NCBI RefSeq assembly: GCF_004125265.1
Contig: NZ_RDTE01000003.1
Location: 3,100,001 to 3,164,000 of the forward strand
Reading direction: 5' to 3'
Length of the DNA stretch: 64,000 nucleotides
DNA from: Streptomyces lydicus
GTDB taxonomy: Bacteria; Actinomycetota; Actinomycetes; Streptomycetales; Streptomycetaceae
The notes beneath the pieces were generated by a model. The model was not told the DNA's origin. It ran no database searches and saw nothing but the letters and a program-made list of their open reading frames with translations. Positions 61,426 to 64,000 of this stretch are shown here, one piece after another. A program made the position numbers and the translations under genes. The number at the start of each line of letters is the position of its first letter. Position 1 is the stretch's first letter.

Positions 61426-62625
61426 CTACCCGGCCGCGTACGCCGGGCAGTCGACGGCCGGCGCGCCGACCCGCTCCGTGCGCCGCTGCAGTACGGCGGC
61501 CCACGCCGAGGCGGCGAGTGCCAGTACACCGGTGCCGGCGCCGACCCAGGCCACCGAGGTGAAGCCGAGGCCCGCGTCGATGGTGAGGCCGCCGAGCATC
61601 GGGGTGAGCGTGATCCCGACGTTGAAGGCGGAGGTGTTCAGGGCGCCTGCCATCGTCGGCGCCTCGGGGGCGAGGCGGAACACCCGTGACTGCAGGACCG
61701 GGTTGACGACGAATGCGGTGAATCCGAGGACGAAGACCAGGGGGACGGTGGTGCCGAGGCTCCCCGCCGTGAGCGCGAGCGCCGCGGACACGACGGTGAG
61801 CGCCACCACGCCCATGACCAGGGTCCGCAGCGGCATCGCGTCGGCGACCCGTCCGCCGAACGACAGCCCGGCCAGCCCGCCGACCCCGTACAGCGCGAGG
61901 ACCGCGGGCACCCACGTCGCGGGCAGCCCGCTCACCTCGGTCAGCAGCGGGGCAAGGTAGCTGAAGGTGACGATCGCCGCGCCGAAGGTCAGCGCGGTGA
62001 CGAGGAAGGACACCCACAGCGCCGGACGGGCCAGACCCCGCATCTCGCGCCGTACGGACAGGGGTTCACCGCCGGTGCCGTGCCCCGCGGGCAGCACGGC
62101 CCGCAGTGAGAGCGCGCTGAGCCCGGTGAGAGCGGCCACGCCCCAGAACGCCGCGCGCCAGCCCGCGTGCTGGCTGAGGACCGTACCGGCCGGCACACCC
62201 ACAACGGTGGCAAGGGTCAGCCCCATGGCGACCACCGACAGCGCCTTCCCCTTGGCACCCGGCGGCACCAGGCTCACCGCCGTCGCCGCGGCCACCGCCC
62301 AGAAACCGGCGTAGGCAAGGGCGCTCACCACGCGGGTCGCGAACAGCAGCCCGTATGCCGGTGCGAGCGCACCTGCCACATGCCCGGCGATGAAGACGAG
62401 TTGGAAGGCGACCAGCGCGGTGCGGCGCGGCACCCGCAGCGTGGCCACGGCGAGTACGGGTGCGCCGAGGAACATGCCGAGGGCGAAGGCGGAGACCAGC
62501 AGACCGGCACCGGGGATGGAGACGCCGAGGTCGGCGGCGATGTCGGGGAGGAGTCCGGAGAGCATGAATTCGGAGGTGCCCTGGGCGAAGATGCCCAGGC
62601 CCAGGAGGTAGATCGCAAGTGGCAT
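61426..62625 (-). CDS. Cmx/CmlR-type chloramphenicol-class MFS efflux transporter
   Basis: 399 residues with 12 expected membrane segments. MPLAIYLLGLGIFAQGTSEFMLSGLLPDIAADLGVSIPGAGLLVSAFALGMFLGAPVLAV is the diagnostic start of the Cmx/CmrA chloramphenicol exporters. Motif A-like LRVPRRTALV and motif C region VVGVPAGTVLSQHAGWRAAFWG are present. It likely exports phenicols or related drugs. The TetR gene upstream on the same strand and a matching operator at 62687-62704 suggest drug-inducible control. Confidence 0.9.
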   Translation of the reverse strand: MPLAIYLLGLGIFAQGTSEFMLSGLLPDIAADLGVSIPGAGLLVSAFALGMFLGAPVLAVATLRVPRRTALVAFQLVFIAGHVAGALAPAYGLLFATRVVSALAYAGFWAVAAATAVSLVPPGAKGKALSVVAMGLTLATVVGVPAGTVLSQHAGWRAAFWGVAALTGLSALSLRAVLPAGHGTGGEPLSVRREMRGLARPALWVSFLVTALTFGAAIVTFSYLAPLLTEVSGLPATWVPAVLALYGVGGLAGLSFGGRVADAMPLRTLVMGVVALTVVSAALALTAGSLGTTVPLVFVLGFTAFVVNPVLQSRVFRLAPEAPTMAGALNTSAFNVGITLTPMLGGLTIDAGLGFTSVAWVGAGTGVLALAASAWAAVLQRRTERVGAPAVDCPAYAAG

Positions 62626-62686
62626 GACGGAGCGCTCCGTTGTGTGTGGGGGGGGAGGGGCAGGTCCGGTGGCGGATGGGCTAATT

Positions 62687-62704
62687 TTGTAACGATCAGT
62701 TCAA
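62687..62704 (-). promoter_or_regulatory. Candidate TetR operator before the MFS exporter
   Basis: On the minus strand TTGAACTGATCGTTACAA, an imperfect dyad of the form TTG-N12-CAA extending to TTTTG...CAAAA, lies 62 bases before the MFS start. It matches 12 of 18 bases of the site before the TetR gene (63464-63481). Confidence 0.6.
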
Positions 62705-62790
62705 AACGAGCCCGTGGTGCGACCGGGCTCCGGAGGTGTGGATCAGGACGCGGGGATCGGAACGCGGGTAACGCGGGGGCCGGAAGGCAC

Positions 62791-62858
62791 AGATCAAGAT
62801 GTGCACATCAAGACGTACACATCAGGACGTGCGCATCAGGACGTGCATCAGGACGTGC
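62791..62858. repeat. Degenerate 14-bp tandem repeats after the TetR stop
   Basis: Five adjacent units of the form ACATCAGGACGTGC (62791-62858), the last shortened to 12 bases. They lie between the TetR stop codon and the MFS promoter. Confidence 0.75.
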
Positions 62859-62861
62859 GGA

Positions 62862-63443
62862 TCAGAAGGCGCTCAGCGTTGCCTCCACGACGCCCTCCAG
62901 GGCGGTGCGCCCTACGCCGGAACGCGCTGAGACCCGCAGCCCGGCGATCGCGGCGATCACCAGATGGGCGAGGGTGCGGGCATCTTTGCCGGCCGCGATA
63001 TCGCCATCGCGCCGACCGGACTCGATCACGGCACGGAGGGCCTCCAGCCGCAGCCCGTAGTCCCGTTCCAGCGAGGTGGCGACGGACGGGTCATGGGCGG
63101 CCACCTCGACACAGGTGTTGACGACCAGACAGCCGCGGCCGTCCGCCCCCTCGGCGAACTCGTCGTCGAGCACCCGCCACAGCAGTGCCCGGACCTTCTG
63201 CCGCGCGGGCAGGTCACCCTCCAGCAGCACGGACAATTCATTGTTCTTGTAGTCCATGTAGCGGGCCAGCGCCCGCTCGAAGAGGTCGTGCTTGCTCTTG
63301 AAGGTGTTGTAGATGCTGCTGCGCCCGAGACCTGTGGCCTCACACAGGTCCTGAGTGGAGGTCGCTTCATAGCCGAAGGCCCAGAACGCCTCCATCGCGG
63401 CATCCAGCGCCCGCTCCTCGTCGAACTTCCTGGGTCGCGCCAT
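62862..63443 (-). CDS. TetR-family repressor of the MFS exporter
   Basis: 193 residues from an ATG at 63443. The helix-turn-helix is MARPRKFDEERALDAAMEAFWAFGYEATSTQDLCEATGLGRSSIYNTFKSKHDLFERAL, of the NemR/YcdC-like type. The C-terminal domain (GADGRGCLVVNTCVEVAAHDPSVATSLERDYGLRLEALRAVIESGRRDGDIA) contains two Cys residues near the pocket. TAGCGT lies seven bases before the ATG, suggesting a leaderless message. Related dyads stand before this gene and before the exporter, so it probably represses both. Confidence 0.9.
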   Translation of the reverse strand: MARPRKFDEERALDAAMEAFWAFGYEATSTQDLCEATGLGRSSIYNTFKSKHDLFERALARYMDYKNNELSVLLEGDLPARQKVRALLWRVLDDEFAEGADGRGCLVVNTCVEVAAHDPSVATSLERDYGLRLEALRAVIESGRRDGDIAAGKDARTLAHLVIAAIAGLRVSARSGVGRTALEGVVEATLSAF

Positions 63444-63460
63444 ACCGGTGACGCTAGCAG

Positions 63461-63484
63461 GTATTGAATCGACCAGTCCAATAC
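63461..63484 (-). promoter_or_regulatory. Candidate TetR operator before its own gene
   Basis: GTATTG and CAATAC form the arms of a 24-base dyad (63461-63484) that covers the promoter region just upstream of the -10 box TAGCGT (63456-63451 on the minus strand). The inner part TTGAATCGACCAGTCCAA has the same TTG-N12-CAA layout as the exporter site. Confidence 0.6.
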
Positions 63485-63527
63485 TGCGTGCCCGCGCTCG
63501 TGCCTGCTTCCGCATGGACGCCACGGG

Positions 63528-64000
63528 TCACGAGGCGCGCGGGAAGCTGACCTCGACCCGGCGGTTCTTCTTGCGGCCTGCCTCGGTGCCGTTGTCGGCG
63601 ATCGGGTACTGCTCGCCATAGCCGCGGATCTGGAAGCTGACGGAGGAGCCGAGGTCTTTGGCCAGCTCCTGCTGGACGGCGTTGGCCCGTTGCTTGGACA
63701 GGACCAGGCCGTGGCTCGCCGAGCCGAGATTGTCGGTGAAGCCGAAGACCCGCAGGCGGATGGCGTTCTGTTTCTTGATCTCCGCCGCGATGCCGCCGAT
63801 CCGCGACAGCGCGTCCGACGACAGCTTGGCGCTGTCCTTGTCGAACAGGACCTCCGCCTGGAGCGAGAAGGTCACATTGTCGTTGGTGTCCTGGCGGCGC
63901 TCGGAGCCGTCGTCGGTCTCGACGATGGACTTGATGTTGAGGACCTTGGACGGGGCGAGCTTGGCGCCCTGGACCATGCGCAGATCGGGGTCGTTGGGGT
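63528..64000 (-). CDS. OmpA-family peptidoglycan-associated protein (C-terminal part, start outside window)
   Basis: At least 156 residues; the frame is open past base 64000, so the N-terminus with any signal peptide is missing. The OmpA domain is EVLFDKDSAKLSSDALSRIGGIAAEIKKQNAIRLRVFGFTDNLGSASHGLVLSKQRANAVQQELAKDLGSSVSFQIRGYGEQYPIADNGTEAGRKKNRRVEVSF. The peptidoglycan-binding Asp and Arg are in GFTDNLGS and KKNRRVEV. In actinobacteria such proteins are secreted or lipid-anchored. An internal ATG at 63977 is not the real start. Confidence 0.9.
   Translation of the reverse strand, partial: PNDPDLRMVQGAKLAPSKVLNIKSIVETDDGSERRQDTNDNVTFSLQAEVLFDKDSAKLSSDALSRIGGIAAEIKKQNAIRLRVFGFTDNLGSASHGLVLSKQRANAVQQELAKDLGSSVSFQIRGYGEQYPIADNGTEAGRKKNRRVEVSFPRAS

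Overview
The window is high-GC actinobacterial DNA, almost certainly a Streptomyces chromosome. The evidence is a WhiB-like regulator (wblI type), a SpoIIE phosphatase fused to an RsbW-like kinase domain, Scr1-type XRE regulators paired with DUF397, DUF6879, DUF1707, DUF4245, DUF6542 and SPFH proteins, frequent GTG starts, ATGA/GTGA gene overlaps and GC-rich hairpin terminators. From memory, unchecked, the order ychF ... ppgK, ispH, xseAB, glpX, wblI, fumarase, fumC, katA, ahpCD/oxyR, phoH, uppS follows the core region around SCO5025-SCO5062 of S. coelicolor.

Layout. 1-8.5 kb is an accessory island. It holds the N-terminal 1187 residues of a Type ISP restriction-modification enzyme running off the left edge, two small unknown genes, an IS481-family insertion sequence in a CCTAGG target, and a decaying cluster around a DUF5753 XRE regulator. 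8.8-22.8 kb is core metabolism: ychF, DUF6542, polyphosphate glucokinase, ispH, an APC permease, exonuclease VII, a nitroreductase, DUF4245, glpX, wblI, DUF1707 and class I fumarase. 22.9-31.5 kb is accessory DNA between the two fumarase genes. It contains a second, intact copy of the XRE/DUF6879 cassette, a TetR-SRPBCC-DUF4166 operon behind a striking twin-palindrome operator, a small secreted protein, and a third XRE locus with two DUF397 genes. 31.5-42.7 kb returns to core genes: fumC, DUF402, a methyltransferase, the SpoIIE phosphatase, katA, a class A penicillin-binding protein and an SPFH protein. 43.3-50.7 kb is a PadR-ABC-FtsX-FtsX operon, a broken reductase gene and a Uma2 protein. 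50.7-64 kb has oxyR/ahpCD, an AI-2E-family transporter, a secreted lytic transglycosylase, PIN-PhoH, uppS, an aldo/keto reductase, a prepilin peptidase, DUF192, a TetR-controlled chloramphenicol-type MFS exporter and a truncated OmpA-family protein.

Themes. Oxidative stress defence (katA, oxyR-ahpC-ahpD) and cell-envelope work (PBP, UppS, transglycosylase, IspH) cluster in the core part. The accessory parts repeat one motif three times: a DUF5753 XRE regulator translationally coupled to very small proteins. Two of these are copies of the same four-gene cassette, one intact and one with a broken DUF6879 gene. I consider this cassette the best candidate for an under-described system. Several regulators have visible candidate operators next to their own genes: TetR at 25.2 kb, TetR at 62.9 kb and PadR at 43.4 kb. 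Short tandem repeats concentrate at 59.9-62.9 kb. I found no tRNA, rRNA, CRISPR array, integrase or phage structural gene.
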